Source: Clostridium weizhouense (lineage in GTDB: Bacteria > Bacillota > Clostridia > Clostridiales > Clostridiaceae). Taken from it: a stretch of DNA of 64,000 bases. The position numbers and the translations under genes were made by a program. The DNA lies in NCBI RefSeq assembly GCF_019431045.1, contig NZ_JAHXPT010000006.1, positions 153,532 through 217,531 on the forward strand, in the 5' to 3' direction. Positions 44,823 through 54,669 of this stretch are shown one piece after another; the first letter of the stretch is position 1, and every line of letters begins with the position of its first letter. The notes under the pieces are model-generated. The model had not been told where the DNA came from and did not search any database. It saw only the letters and a list, made by a program, of their open reading frames with translations.

Positions 44823-44912
44823 TATATATTATATCAACTATATGAGGCAGATAAAAAAATAATAGATTAATTACTTGAACTATTATTTTATAGGCCTAAG
44901 GGGGGATGCGTT

Positions 44913-46343
44913 TTGAAGAAAATCTTAAAAAATATAGTTACATCAATATTAATTGTTAATGCTTTTAATGTATTTTGGCCAGCAGATTATTTGAATTTAA
45001 CAAGGAATAAAGCTTATGCTGCAAGCAAAGTATATTTAAAGAGTTTATATTTAAGTGATGGATACGATATTGATTTTTCTGAAAATAAATATTCTTATAT
45101 TTTAGATGTTGATAAATCATTAGATGAGATAATAATTAGAGCTAGACCAGAAGATGATGATGATAAAGTAAAAATTAATGGAGAATTATTAAAAAGGGAC
45201 GATAAGTATAGAAAGATAATAAGTTTAAAAGATGGAAAAAATAAAATAGAAATAGAAGTTAAAGACGATAATAGTGCCAATACAAGTGTTTATACTTTGT
45301 ATATATATAGGGGTGGAAAAGAAGCTATATATTTAAATGATATAACTATTGATTCTAGTAATGTTGGATTTGAAAAAGAAAGAAATTCTTATAATATAGA
45401 AATTGATCAGGATACATCAAAGGTACTTCTTAATGCTGTTACTGAGGATGAAACTTATAAGGTATCAGTTAATGGCACAGAATTAGATGAACCTAATTTG
45501 ATAAAAATAAGGTTCAGTGAGATTGGAAAGTATGTCATTAAAGTTAAAGTCACTGATATAGAAACCAAAAGATTTAAGGAATATACATTAAATATGTATG
45601 TGGGAATTCCTATATCACCAGATATTTCAAATTCGATTAATTCAGTAATTAAGCCTAATCAATGGGTTATTGTAAACGGGAGATGGAGATATAATGATTC
45701 GTTAGGTGAATGTTTAAAAGATACTTGGTTTTATGATAAATACTATGATAGATATTTTCATTTTAATAAAAGAGGAAATATGCAAGTTGGATGGATAACT
45801 GTAGATAATAAATGGTATTATTTAGCTAGTCATGGTGCAATGCAAACAGGATGGCTTTTTGAAGAAGGCGATTGGTATTATCTTAATGCAGATGGAGTTA
45901 TGCAAACAGAATGGCTTTATAATAATAATAAATGGTATTATTTAAATCAAGCAGGAATGATGAAAAAAGGTTGGATACAAGTTGATGGTAATTGGTATTT
46001 ATTAGATAATTCTGGAGTTATGGTTACAGGATGGGTTATATATGATGGTAAAAAATATTTTTTTAATTCTAATGGTGCAATGGAAGAAGGTTGGCTTCAA
46101 TACAATGGATACTGGTATTATTTAAATAATGATGGTTCTATGAAAAGTGGAGAATGGATGTATGATAATGGATATTGGTATTATATAAACTATATAGGTA
46201 CGATGAGAACTGGATGGCTATATCAAAATAATAAATATTATTATTTAAATGAAGATGGGAGTATGAGGACAAGCACTATAACTATTGATGGATATACTTA
46301 TAATTTTAATGAAGATGGATCTGTGAAGTTTAATCAAGTATGA
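44913..46343 (+). CDS. Secreted cadherin-like domain protein with cell-wall-binding repeats
   Basis: 476 residues from TTG 44913 (AAGGGGGG upstream; ATG 44906 is out of frame). Signal peptide MKKILKNIVTSILIVNAFNV with the family tail (WPADYLNLTRNKAYA). Two cadherin-like beta-sandwich domains follow (about 42-130 and 135-228: VYLKSLYLSDG ... TLYIYRG; IYLNDITIDSS ... TLNMYVG). Nine to ten cell-wall-binding repeats (about 245-465) complete it. It lacks the first beta domain of its paralogues. Probably wall-anchored; co-regulation with 42497 is suggested by the promoter element. Confidence 0.87.
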   Translation: MKKILKNIVTSILIVNAFNVFWPADYLNLTRNKAYAASKVYLKSLYLSDGYDIDFSENKYSYILDVDKSLDEIIIRARPEDDDDKVKINGELLKRDDKYRKIISLKDGKNKIEIEVKDDNSANTSVYTLYIYRGGKEAIYLNDITIDSSNVGFEKERNSYNIEIDQDTSKVLLNAVTEDETYKVSVNGTELDEPNLIKIRFSEIGKYVIKVKVTDIETKRFKEYTLNMYVGIPISPDISNSINSVIKPNQWVIVNGRWRYNDSLGECLKDTWFYDKYYDRYFHFNKRGNMQVGWITVDNKWYYLASHGAMQTGWLFEEGDWYYLNADGVMQTEWLYNNNKWYYLNQAGMMKKGWIQVDGNWYLLDNSGVMVTGWVIYDGKKYFFNSNGAMEEGWLQYNGYWYYLNNDGSMKSGEWMYDNGYWYYINYIGTMRTGWLYQNNKYYYLNEDGSMRTSTITIDGYTYNFNEDGSVKFNQV

Positions 46344-46464
46344 TATTCAGTCTTTTAACTTTTCTTATTTTATATTTAAGAAGAGTTTGATGGTGATGAA
46401 AAAAATTAATTAATTTAAATATAGAATGGATATATTTAGACAATGATTAATATGGGGGGGAGAC

Positions 46465-48564
46465 ATGAATAATTATCCTGAATTGGAGGAACATATTAAT
46501 AATTTTAAGCAAGATGAAAAGTATATTGAATATTTTAAAAATTTTGCTATAGAAAATATTAAATATAATCCTAAATACGTGAAAGAGATAATGAATCGCT
46601 TACTACAAATTTCAGAACAAAATAATTATGAATATAGCAAGAACTGGTGCTTTGTTTATAATGGTTGGTATGAAAGTATGAATTGTAATTTCAAAAAAGC
46701 TATAGATTTTAATTTAAAAGCAAATTTGTTTTTTGAAAATATTGGTAGTATAAGAGGGCGTATTATAACATGTGCTTTACTTATTTTAGATTACGCAAAA
46801 CTTGGAAAATTTGATTTGGCAATTATGAATGGTTTAAAAGGAATAAAATTAGCAAATCAAATAGAGGATTCAAATCTTTTAGTTGAATTGTTAATAAATA
46901 TAGTGCACGCTTATATTGAAAGTAATAATTATGATGAAGCGCTGAAAATAATTGATAAATTAGAAATTTATGAAAATAATCTTAAATTAAATGATAAAAT
47001 TGAATTTTATATAATATTAGCTGAATTTAAATTAAAATTTAAAGATTTTGAAAAAGCAAAAGAATACTGTGATATGAGCTTAGATTTAATAAATAAAAAC
47101 AATGATGAGATTTATAAGGTTAAGATATTATCAATTAAATCAGAGGTTATTTATAGATTAGGTAAACATGAGAAGGCAGTAGAAGAATTTAATAATGTAA
47201 TTAATATATGCAAAAAAAATAATAGAGAATATTTAAAGATAAAAACTTTAATAAGATGGGCAAAATGTGATTTGAATTTTGGAAAATATGTTTTTGCAGA
47301 AAATAAATTTATTGAAGCATTAGAGTATTTAAAAAATTCAGATTTTATTATTTTAGAATCTAAAGCATATAGTGGGCTAAGCAATATATATAAAAAATTA
47401 GGAAAGTATGAACAAGCATGTGAAGCTATTGAAAAGTTTAATCATTGTGAAAAGATTATTTATAATTCATTTAACAGTGTGTGGTTCACAATTTTAAAAT
47501 ATGAGAATGTAGTGGAAGAAGCAAAGTTATATAAGAATTTATATAAAAAAATGGATGTTATTTCAGAGTTGGGTAAAAAAATTACATCAACTTTGGAGAT
47601 AGATGAGATGTTTAAGGTAATTTATGCTGAAGTTGGAGATTTGGTTGATGCGGATATCTTTGGAATAGCTTTATATGAAGAAAGATTTAAAGAGCTAAAT
47701 TATAAATTATTTATAAATAATAAGAATACAGTAAATTTAAAACCTATAAATGTAAATGACAAAAAAAATCTTGCAGGATATTGTTTTAGAAATAAAAAAG
47801 ATATATTAATTAATGATTTTTTCAGTGAATATTCAAAATATACTTCTATAAAAAGTCTGGATGATATAAAATCTAAATCTATGATTTATGTACCAATTAT
47901 AGTTAAAGGTAAAACTGTAGGCATAATAACTATGCAAAATTATAAAAAGAATGCTTATAACAAAAATCATGTTAGCGAACTTAAAGTATTAGCATCTTAT
48001 ATGGGAGTTGCTTTAGAAAACAGTAGACTATTTAATAAGGTTAAATATTTTGCAACTTATGATTCATTAACTGGAGTTTTTAATAGAAGTGTTATATTAA
48101 AAGAAGGTAAAGAGATTTTAAAATCAAGTATTACAAATAAAAATAAGTTTTCTATAATAATGATTGATATTGATTATTTTAAGAAAATAAATGATACGTA
48201 TGGACATAATACAGGAGATATTGTACTTAAAGAAGTAACTTCTATAATAAAACATGAAATAAGAAAAGATGCTATTATAGGAAGATACGGAGGAGAAGAA
48301 TTTTTAGTTTTATTACCTAATGTTGAGTTGGAGACAGCAAGAATAATTAGTGAAAGAATAAGAAAAGCTGTTGAAAATCATAGTTGTTGTATTGATAATA
48401 CAATTTTTAATAATATAACTTTAAGCCTAGGAATTTATGAATTTAAAAAAGATGAATGTAATTTCTATGAAGGATTAAAAAAAGCAGATAAGGTTCTTTA
48501 TATGGCGAAAACATTAGGAAGAAACAGAAGTGTAGCTTACATGGAGAGAGAAGAGGCACAATAG
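46465..48564 (+). CDS. Cytoplasmic TPR-GAF-GGDEF diguanylate cyclase
   Basis: 699 residues. The N-terminal part (about 1-335) is helical with TPR-like repeats (e.g. AIDFNLKANLFFENIGSIRG and KAVEEFNNVINICKKNNREY). A GAF domain lies at about 375-530 and a GGDEF domain at about 535-695, with RYGGEEFLVLLP (about 604-615) as an intact active-site GGEEF motif and DIDYFKKINDTYGHNTGDIV before it. It should make cyclic di-GMP from GTP in response to a ligand or protein partner. No transmembrane segment. Its position among cell-surface genes suggests c-di-GMP control of surface properties; that link is inference. Confidence 0.92.
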   Translation: MNNYPELEEHINNFKQDEKYIEYFKNFAIENIKYNPKYVKEIMNRLLQISEQNNYEYSKNWCFVYNGWYESMNCNFKKAIDFNLKANLFFENIGSIRGRIITCALLILDYAKLGKFDLAIMNGLKGIKLANQIEDSNLLVELLINIVHAYIESNNYDEALKIIDKLEIYENNLKLNDKIEFYIILAEFKLKFKDFEKAKEYCDMSLDLINKNNDEIYKVKILSIKSEVIYRLGKHEKAVEEFNNVINICKKNNREYLKIKTLIRWAKCDLNFGKYVFAENKFIEALEYLKNSDFIILESKAYSGLSNIYKKLGKYEQACEAIEKFNHCEKIIYNSFNSVWFTILKYENVVEEAKLYKNLYKKMDVISELGKKITSTLEIDEMFKVIYAEVGDLVDADIFGIALYEERFKELNYKLFINNKNTVNLKPINVNDKKNLAGYCFRNKKDILINDFFSEYSKYTSIKSLDDIKSKSMIYVPIIVKGKTVGIITMQNYKKNAYNKNHVSELKVLASYMGVALENSRLFNKVKYFATYDSLTGVFNRSVILKEGKEILKSSITNKNKFSIIMIDIDYFKKINDTYGHNTGDIVLKEVTSIIKHEIRKDAIIGRYGGEEFLVLLPNVELETARIISERIRKAVENHSCCIDNTIFNNITLSLGIYEFKKDECNFYEGLKKADKVLYMAKTLGRNRSVAYMEREEAQ

Positions 48565-48629
48565 AAAATATTATATTAACGCTATATTTTAAGTGAATGT
48601 TGATATTTTAAAACATAGTCTATATTAAA

Positions 48630-48705
48630 AATAGTAGTGATAATTGTTTTACAGAACTAAGAAAATTTTCTTGGATGTATTTAATATCACTACTATTCTT
48701 TTATT
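48630..48705 (+). terminator. Terminator-like hairpin after the diguanylate cyclase
   Basis: AATAGTAGTGATA (48630-48642) pairs perfectly with TATCACTACTATT (48685-48697), followed by CTTTTATTT. The loop is 42 nt. Confidence 0.6.
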
Positions 48706-49091
48706 TGAAGATATGTTTAAAAGAAATCATGTGCAGGAAAATTCAATGCTAGTTTGCCTTATATTACAATATAAATTTTGTTATTTGAAAATATGTTTTT
48801 GAAAATAGCCTTTGATATTATATAGAAATTATAAAATTCTTAAAGATTTAATCGTCGATAAAATTTAGTTTCAGATGTTTTTAAAATTGTGTAGAAATTT
48901 ATATCTTAATTGTCTATTGTAAACTTTCCATTGAAATGTAGTATAGGCATTTTATTTTGTATTTTAAGGAAAAAAATATAAAAATATCTAGAGTTAACAT
49001 AAACTTTTCATATAAATTTCACATAATTTTTATAAAATAACTTGTTACATAATAAATAACTTGATAATAATAATTATAAGGGGGGATTTAT
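48706..49091 (+). promoter_or_regulatory. Promoter region of the two-component operon with 11-bp direct repeats
   Basis: TTTTCATATAA (49005-49015) is directly followed by ATTTCACATAA (49016-49026) and a weaker TTTTTATAAAA. The 11-bp period is what OmpR/PhoB-family regulators recognise. A closely related pair lies at 51178-51199 just after the operon. Remnants of M2 (TTGTCTATTGTAAACTTTCC) lie near 48910. Confidence 0.5.
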
Positions 49092-49769
49092 GTGGATATA
49101 AAAGTTCTTATTGCAGATGATGATAATGTTTTTAGGGAACTTGTATGTGACATTGTAAGGAAAGAAGGATGTATCCCTATAGAAGCTTGCGATGGACAAC
49201 AGGCTATTGATACTTATTTTAATTTGAATGATATTGATTTAATTATATTAGATGTAATGATGCCTATATATGACGGATGGCAGGTTCTTACACATATAAG
49301 AGAGTATTCGGATGTGCCTATAATTATGTTAACTGCTTTAGGTGATGAAAAAAATGAAGTTATGGGATTTAAAAATGGCGCTGATGATTATATTTCAAAA
49401 CCATTTAGTTATCAAGTGTTTATTGCTAGATTTAATAGATTGGTAGATAAGATAAAAAAAGAACATACTGATGATGTTATAGTTGGAAAGATAAAGATAA
49501 ATCAGAAGGCACATAAGGTAACTATAGATGATATAGAGGTTGATTTAAATAGAAAAGAATACAAATTACTTATTTATTTTGCTCAAAATAGTGGAAGAGT
49601 ATTAACTAGAGAACAAATACTATATAGAATATGGGGACATAATTTTGAAGGAGATATTCGTACAATTGATACTCATGTAAAGACTTTAAGAGCTAAATTA
49701 TTAGAATGTGGTGATTATATAAAGACTGTAAGAGGTTCTGGATATATGTTTGAGGATGATAAATTATGA
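49092..49769 (+). CDS. OmpR/PhoB-family response regulator
   Basis: 225 residues from GTG 49092 (AAGGGGGG upstream; the overlapping ATG stops at once). The receiver domain (about 1-118) has acidic pocket IADDDN, phospho-acceptor Asp in LIILDVMMPIYDGWQVL and Lys in DYISKPFS. The winged-helix DNA-binding domain (about 128-222) has LTREQILYRIWG and RTIDTHVKTLRAKL. It overlaps the kinase gene by 4 bp (ATGA). Likely autoregulated through the 11-bp repeats upstream. Confidence 0.94.
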   Translation: MDIKVLIADDDNVFRELVCDIVRKEGCIPIEACDGQQAIDTYFNLNDIDLIILDVMMPIYDGWQVLTHIREYSDVPIIMLTALGDEKNEVMGFKNGADDYISKPFSYQVFIARFNRLVDKIKKEHTDDVIVGKIKINQKAHKVTIDDIEVDLNRKEYKLLIYFAQNSGRVLTREQILYRIWGHNFEGDIRTIDTHVKTLRAKLLECGDYIKTVRGSGYMFEDDKL

Positions 49770-51152
49770 AGAGCATAAGAATAAAGATTTCTTTAATATT
49801 TGCTCTAGCAATGCTTTTTATGATTGCTTTAGGTATTATTATAAATAACTTATTTTTAGAAAAATATTATATCTATAAAAATAAGAGTATTTTTATAGAT
49901 GTAAATGAGAAAATTAAAGATAAATATAGGAATGATAGAGAAGATTTTGTAGATTATATAAAATTTATTAATGAAATTGAAAATGTTAATTGCATGGTTA
50001 CTGATAGCAATCTTCAAGTACAATATACTTCTATCACTAGAAGAGGTGGATTTAATCCAGCAAGATTGCCTAATGATGTGGAAAAAATCTTTAAAGATAA
50101 ATACATATGTGTACTCTATTATTGAAAATCAAAATGAACAAGAACCTAAAGTAGTATTTTTATCAAAAATGGATGATGGTGAACTTATTATTTTAAGAAA
50201 ATCTATGAAAGGCATTAGTGAAAGTGTATATATTTCTAATCAATTTTATATTATTGTAGGAGTTTTTATAATATTTATAGGAATTATATTTATATTTATT
50301 TTTTCAAATAAAATTACTAAACCAATAAGACAAATTAGTAATATTGCTGAAGATATATCTAATCTTAAGTTTGATGAACGTGTAGTGTATGCTTCTGAAG
50401 ATGAGATAGGTAGTCTTGGAAATAGCATAAATAAGATGTCAAAAAAATTAAAAGATGCTATGGATGTATTAAAACATGATGTTGATCGTAGAAAACAACT
50501 TGTTAGGAATATATCTCATGAATTAAAAACACCTATAGGGGTAATTAAAGGATATGCAGAAGGTTTAAAATATGGTGTTGCTGAAAATGAGAAAAATAGA
50601 GAAAAGTATTGTAATGTTATTTCAGAAGAATGTGATAGAATGAATAGAATGGTTCAAGAGTTATTAAATCTATCAATGATGGAATCAGGTGTATTTGAAC
50701 TAAAAAAATATAAATTTGATATAGGAGAACTTATTAAAAATATAGTGGAAATATTTAAACCTAAATTTGCTGAGACAAATGTAATTTTAGATTTAAGTAT
50801 TAAAGAAAATTTAGTAATATTAGCTGATTATGGGCTTATTGAACGTGTTATAAACAATTATATTATAAATGCTTTAAATCATTTAGATAAAAATAAATTT
50901 ATAAGAATAGTTGCAGAGAAGAACAAATCAAGAGTAAGAATATCTGTGTTTAATACTGGTAAGCAGATACCAGAAAATGAATTGGAAAATATTTGGGATG
51001 TATTTTATAAAGTAGATAGAGCTAGATCAAGACAATATGGAGGTCAGGGAATTGGGCTTTCTATAGTAAAGTTAATAGCAGAACTTCATGGTGGAATTGT
51101 TGGTGTAGAAAATGTAGAGAATGGAGTTTTATTTTTTATAGATTTGCCATAG
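49766..51152 (+). pseudogene. Sensor histidine kinase split by a +1 frameshift
   Basis: The first frame runs from ATG 49766 to TGA 50123-50125 (119 residues: N-terminal membrane helix and extracytoplasmic region). The second overlapping frame carries the rest: a membrane helix (FYIIVGVFIIFIGIIFIFIF), HAMP, the HisKA box (NISHELKTPIGVIKGYAEGL), the N box (NNYIINALNH) and G boxes (FYKVDRARSRQYGGQGIGLS) to 51152. Removing one A from the run of six at 50082-50087 restores one continuous kinase. This may be a real inactivating or phase-variable mutation, or a sequencing error. Confidence 0.88.
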
Positions 51153-51177
51153 ATATTTTAAGGAAAAAATTTTATAT

Positions 51178-51220
51178 ATTTCACAAAGATTTCACAAAAG
51201 GGATTTATTATATAAATATG
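51178..51220 (+). promoter_or_regulatory. Second response-regulator-like direct repeat with a -10 box
   Basis: ATTTCACAAAG (51178-51188) is followed immediately by ATTTCACAAAA (51189-51199), then TTATTATATAAA. It closely resembles the repeats ahead of the response regulator gene, but no ORF follows. Confidence 0.45.
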
Positions 51221-51646
51221 ACCAGTTAGATTATTCCTCTTATTTAAGAGTTATAATAAAAGCGTATATTAGTGTTAGTCCCCCCTAATGCAATATAGAT
51301 AAGCTTTTAAAATAAATTTATATTCTAAAATAATGTTAATGTTGTAGGATAAACAGAATTCTTAGTCACATATGAAGAGCGTCTTCAAATGAGATTTAGA
51401 AGTTTTTATCCGCTAAAGTAGTACCCCACTCAATAAAGTATCTGTTATAAAGTTACAGATACTAGCTATCGGATAAATAAAATTCTTAGTTTAAGATTGA
51501 GCTTGTCTTTAACTAAGTATTAAAAACCATTAGTCAATATAAATTCGCCTCTCTATTACAATATAAACTTTTATTTAGAATATAGAAAATACATATAGGA
51601 TTATCTCAAAATGTAGGCATGTGTTTTGAGATAATCATTTTTTTTT
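51221..51646 (+). ncRNA. Candidate ORF-less transcript between the two-component operon and the autolysin
   Basis: No ORF of more than about 7 codons was found downstream of the box at 51178. The region holds hairpin AGTATCTGT/ACAGATACT (51437-51445 and 51455-51463) and two related stretches (GGATAAACAGAATTCTTAGT, GGATAAATAAAATTCTTAGT). It ends in a strong terminator, GATTATCTCAAAA/TTTTGAGATAATC (51599-51611, 51624-51636) plus ATTTTTTTTT. Expression and function are unproven. Confidence 0.35.
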
Positions 51647-51815
51647 ATTATATATTGCAATTTTAAATTTACATTTGTTAAACACTCTTGTTGAAGAGAA
51701 TTTAAAATTAAACTTTAAATTTGAGTGTAGAAATCATATTACAACATATATATCTAGCAAAATATATAATTTGAGAAGCCTAAAACCTTGATCAAATCTA
51801 AATTTATAGAGAGGT

Positions 51816-51954
51816 TTTTGAATTGACAATGAACGATGGACAATTGACAATGAAGGAAGAAATCTTCTTAAGAAGATTTATAAAATATATTTGAAGAAAG
51901 CCTGTGGCTTTCAACTATAATTGTGCATTGTCAACTTTCAATTGTCAATTGAAA
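51816..51954. mobile_element. Inverted-repeat element family M2 (about 139 bp)
   Basis: Left end TTTTGAATTGACAATGAACG and right end TTCAATTGTCAATTGAAA are inverse complements in their core, and GCCTGTGGCTTTCAAC is shared with the 41971 copy. It lies 130 bp before the autolysin gene. Confidence 0.8.
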
Positions 51955-52081
51955 CATGGCGTAGCCAGTTTTGGCATTGAAATTTATAATTCTTAAATAT
52001 TAATTAATTCTTTAGGGTGCAAATTGTTATTAAGTGTAAAAAATGATAAAATTTAATGATAAGGGGAAGGGGAGAAGTTTC

Positions 52082-54091
52082 ATGAAAAACAAGAATAAGA
52101 TAATTGCTTTTATATTTGCTTTTGCAATAATGTTAGGATTATTTCCAAATATAAAAGTACAAGCTATTACTAATGATGTTGACATAATATCAGAGAGTGA
52201 AGTTACTGTAAAGCAAGCAAAAAAATGGGCTAAATCAAGAGGAGCAACTGAAACATTTATTGATTTAGCAAACCTTTATTTTAAGTATTCTGAAGATTGT
52301 GGAGATGTTAATCCTTCTATTGCATATGTTCAAGCAGCTAAGGAAACTAATTTTGGAAAATTTACAGGAGTACTTGATGAAAGTTTTTATAATCCTTGTG
52401 GACTTAAAACTGCAAAATCAGGATCAGATTATGACAAAAATGCTCATAAAATATTTGATAGTTGGGATGATGGAGTACAAGCTCATATGGATCATTTAGC
52501 TTTATATGCAGGGGCAAATGGTTATCCAAAGAGCAATACTTATGATCCAAGACATTTCATAACTATTAAAGGTAAAGCAACTACAGTAAAAGGGTTGAAT
52601 GAAAAATGGTGTCCAAGTACTACATATGGAGATGAGCTATATAGTTTATATGATAGTTTACTTGTTTATTCAGGAATTAAAGAAGTAGAAAAGTCTAATA
52701 AGATAAACAATGGTATTAATTCAAATGTAGATAAGAATAAAGATAATAATCAAAATACATCTAATCAAAATGATAAAATTAAAGTAACCATTCCTAATTC
52801 ATCAAATGCAAGTGATGTTATAAAACAATCAGAAAACAACACTCCTAATATAACATCAACTAATGGATGGAAAGTAAAAGATGGTGATTGGTATTATTAT
52901 AAATCAGATAATACAAAGGCAACAGGTTGGATTAAACCTGATAGTAATTGGTATTATTTAAAAGATGACGGAAAGATGGCGACTGGATGGCTTAATGATA
53001 ATGGTACATGGTATTATCTTAAGTATTCAGGAAATATGGCTAAGGGATGGATGCAATTAGATAATTCTTGGTACTTCCTTCAAGGGGATGGATCAATGGT
53101 TAAAGGATTTAAAAGAATTGATGGTAAATGTTATTTCTTTAATGATAGTGGAAAGATGAAAACTGAATGGGCTATGATAAATAATGCTTGGCATTACTTT
53201 AATAATGATGGAAGTATGGCAAGTGGTTTGATAAATGATGGTGGAAAATATTATTTAAATAACAATGGAACAATGGCAACAGGTTGGATTAATATAGGTA
53301 GTGATTCATATTATTTTGATCCAGTTTGTGGAAAAATGGTTACTAATATGACAGTGGATGGCCAAAAAGTAGGTCCTGATGGTAAAAAAATGATTTTAGA
53401 TAATAATTCAAATACAGAAAAAGATAAAGATAAAAATGATAAAGATAGTAAAAATGATAGAGATAAAAAAGATAATGATGAAAAAATAATAGTGGTAGAT
53501 GCAGGACATGATTATGGCAAAGATTATGGTTCTCAAAATACTATTAATGGAACAACTTATAAAGAAACAGTTTTAAATATTGAAGTTGCATCTAAACTTA
53601 GAGATGAATTAGAAGATATTGGGTTTGATGTAATAATGACAAGAGAAAGTGATGAAAGACCATCATATGAAGATTTAAATGCAAGTCTTTCACATAGAGT
53701 AGATTTAGCAAATAAGAAAAAAGCAGACTTTTTTATAAGTATACATCATAATTCAGCAGTAGAAACTGCAAAGGGAGTTGAAACATATTATAGTGTATCT
53801 CCTAAGGATGATAAATATGGTGGTGGAATAGACCAAAACAGACTTGAAATCAGCAGAAAACTAGCTAAAGCTATAAATACTAGTATTGTAAATGAATTTG
53901 ATACAAAAGATAGAGGTGCAAAAAGTGATTCAGAACGTAGTTTATTTGTTCTTAGAAATACTAATATGCCAGCAGTATTAGTAGAATGTGGATTTATAAC
54001 AAATGAAGAAGAAGCAGAAAGATGTGCAGATTCACGTAGTCAAAGAAAAATAGCAGAAGCAATCGCGAAAGCTATTAAAGACAATTTTTAA
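52082..54091 (+). CDS. Bifunctional autolysin: glucosaminidase and N-acetylmuramoyl-L-alanine amidase
   Basis: 669 residues from ATG 52082, after GGGGAAGGGGAG (the frame is open to 52043). Signal peptide cleaved near VQA. The glucosaminidase domain (PF01832, about 40-200) has the catalytic-Glu motif QAAKETNFGKF. Eight to nine cell-wall-binding repeats (about 265-440) and a charged linker (about 450-475) follow. The Amidase_3 domain (PF01520, about 478-668) has zinc ligands in VVDAGHDYG, YKETVLNIE and SIHHNSA, and the catalytic Glu in VECGFITN. It should cleave both glycan strands and stem peptides of peptidoglycan, giving a role in cell separation or turnover. Confidence 0.94.
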   Translation: MKNKNKIIAFIFAFAIMLGLFPNIKVQAITNDVDIISESEVTVKQAKKWAKSRGATETFIDLANLYFKYSEDCGDVNPSIAYVQAAKETNFGKFTGVLDESFYNPCGLKTAKSGSDYDKNAHKIFDSWDDGVQAHMDHLALYAGANGYPKSNTYDPRHFITIKGKATTVKGLNEKWCPSTTYGDELYSLYDSLLVYSGIKEVEKSNKINNGINSNVDKNKDNNQNTSNQNDKIKVTIPNSSNASDVIKQSENNTPNITSTNGWKVKDGDWYYYKSDNTKATGWIKPDSNWYYLKDDGKMATGWLNDNGTWYYLKYSGNMAKGWMQLDNSWYFLQGDGSMVKGFKRIDGKCYFFNDSGKMKTEWAMINNAWHYFNNDGSMASGLINDGGKYYLNNNGTMATGWINIGSDSYYFDPVCGKMVTNMTVDGQKVGPDGKKMILDNNSNTEKDKDKNDKDSKNDRDKKDNDEKIIVVDAGHDYGKDYGSQNTINGTTYKETVLNIEVASKLRDELEDIGFDVIMTRESDERPSYEDLNASLSHRVDLANKKKADFFISIHHNSAVETAKGVETYYSVSPKDDKYGGGIDQNRLEISRKLAKAINTSIVNEFDTKDRGAKSDSERSLFVLRNTNMPAVLVECGFITNEEEAERCADSRSQRKIAEAIAKAIKDNF

Positions 54092-54113
54092 AAATAGCGT
54101 GTAATATAAAATG

Positions 54114-54162
54114 GTGTGTAATTTATTTAGGGTAAACCTAAGTGTAAATTGCACACTTTTTA
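54114..54162 (+). terminator. Terminator of the autolysin gene
   Basis: GTGTGTAATTTATTTAGG (54114-54131) pairs, with small mismatches, with CCTAAGTGTAAATTGCACAC (54138-54157), then TTTTTATT. Confidence 0.75.
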
Positions 54163-54481
54163 TTAATTTTACACAGAATATATGGAATAATATTCAAATT
54201 ATTAATCTAAAAGACAATTTTTGCTTGAAGATTTACAGTTCTATCTATATTATACTATCTAAACTGCTTTAAAGAATTAATTTTAAATATATTAAAACTT
54301 GGCATAATAATTGCTTTATATAAATAGTGTAAAAAAGTACAATAAAGTATCTTTAGCTTTAGAAATTATAATCTGAAAGCGTGTAGTTGTTATAAGAATC
54401 TTAAAGTTAAATAAAGTGTGAATTTGCTTAAAATTTAAATTGGATTCTTTAATTAACAATAAACAAATTATATCTTAAGAA

Positions 54482-54592
54482 GGCTATGTTTTAAAATAAT
54501 GTTGATATTCGCTGGTCCATGATCATTAAAAAATACACTCCTCTTTTAATGATTGTTATATATGAATATTAACACTTAATTAAAACATAGCC
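54482..54592. repeat. 111-bp imperfect palindromic element (M3a)
   Basis: Three nested arms: GGCTATGTTTTAA/TTAAAACATAGCC (13 bp, perfect), GTTGATATTC/GAATATTAAC (one wobble) and ATCATTAAAA/TTTTAATGAT (perfect). Related half-sites occur near 48588 (ATGTTGATATTTTAAAACAT) and 63068-63130. Confidence 0.8.
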
Positions 54593-54669
54593 ATTAAAAA
54601 AGTTGCTTTATATACTTGTGTAAAAATATAAATAAAATTTTTAATTAATGATGTTATATTTTTTAATAT

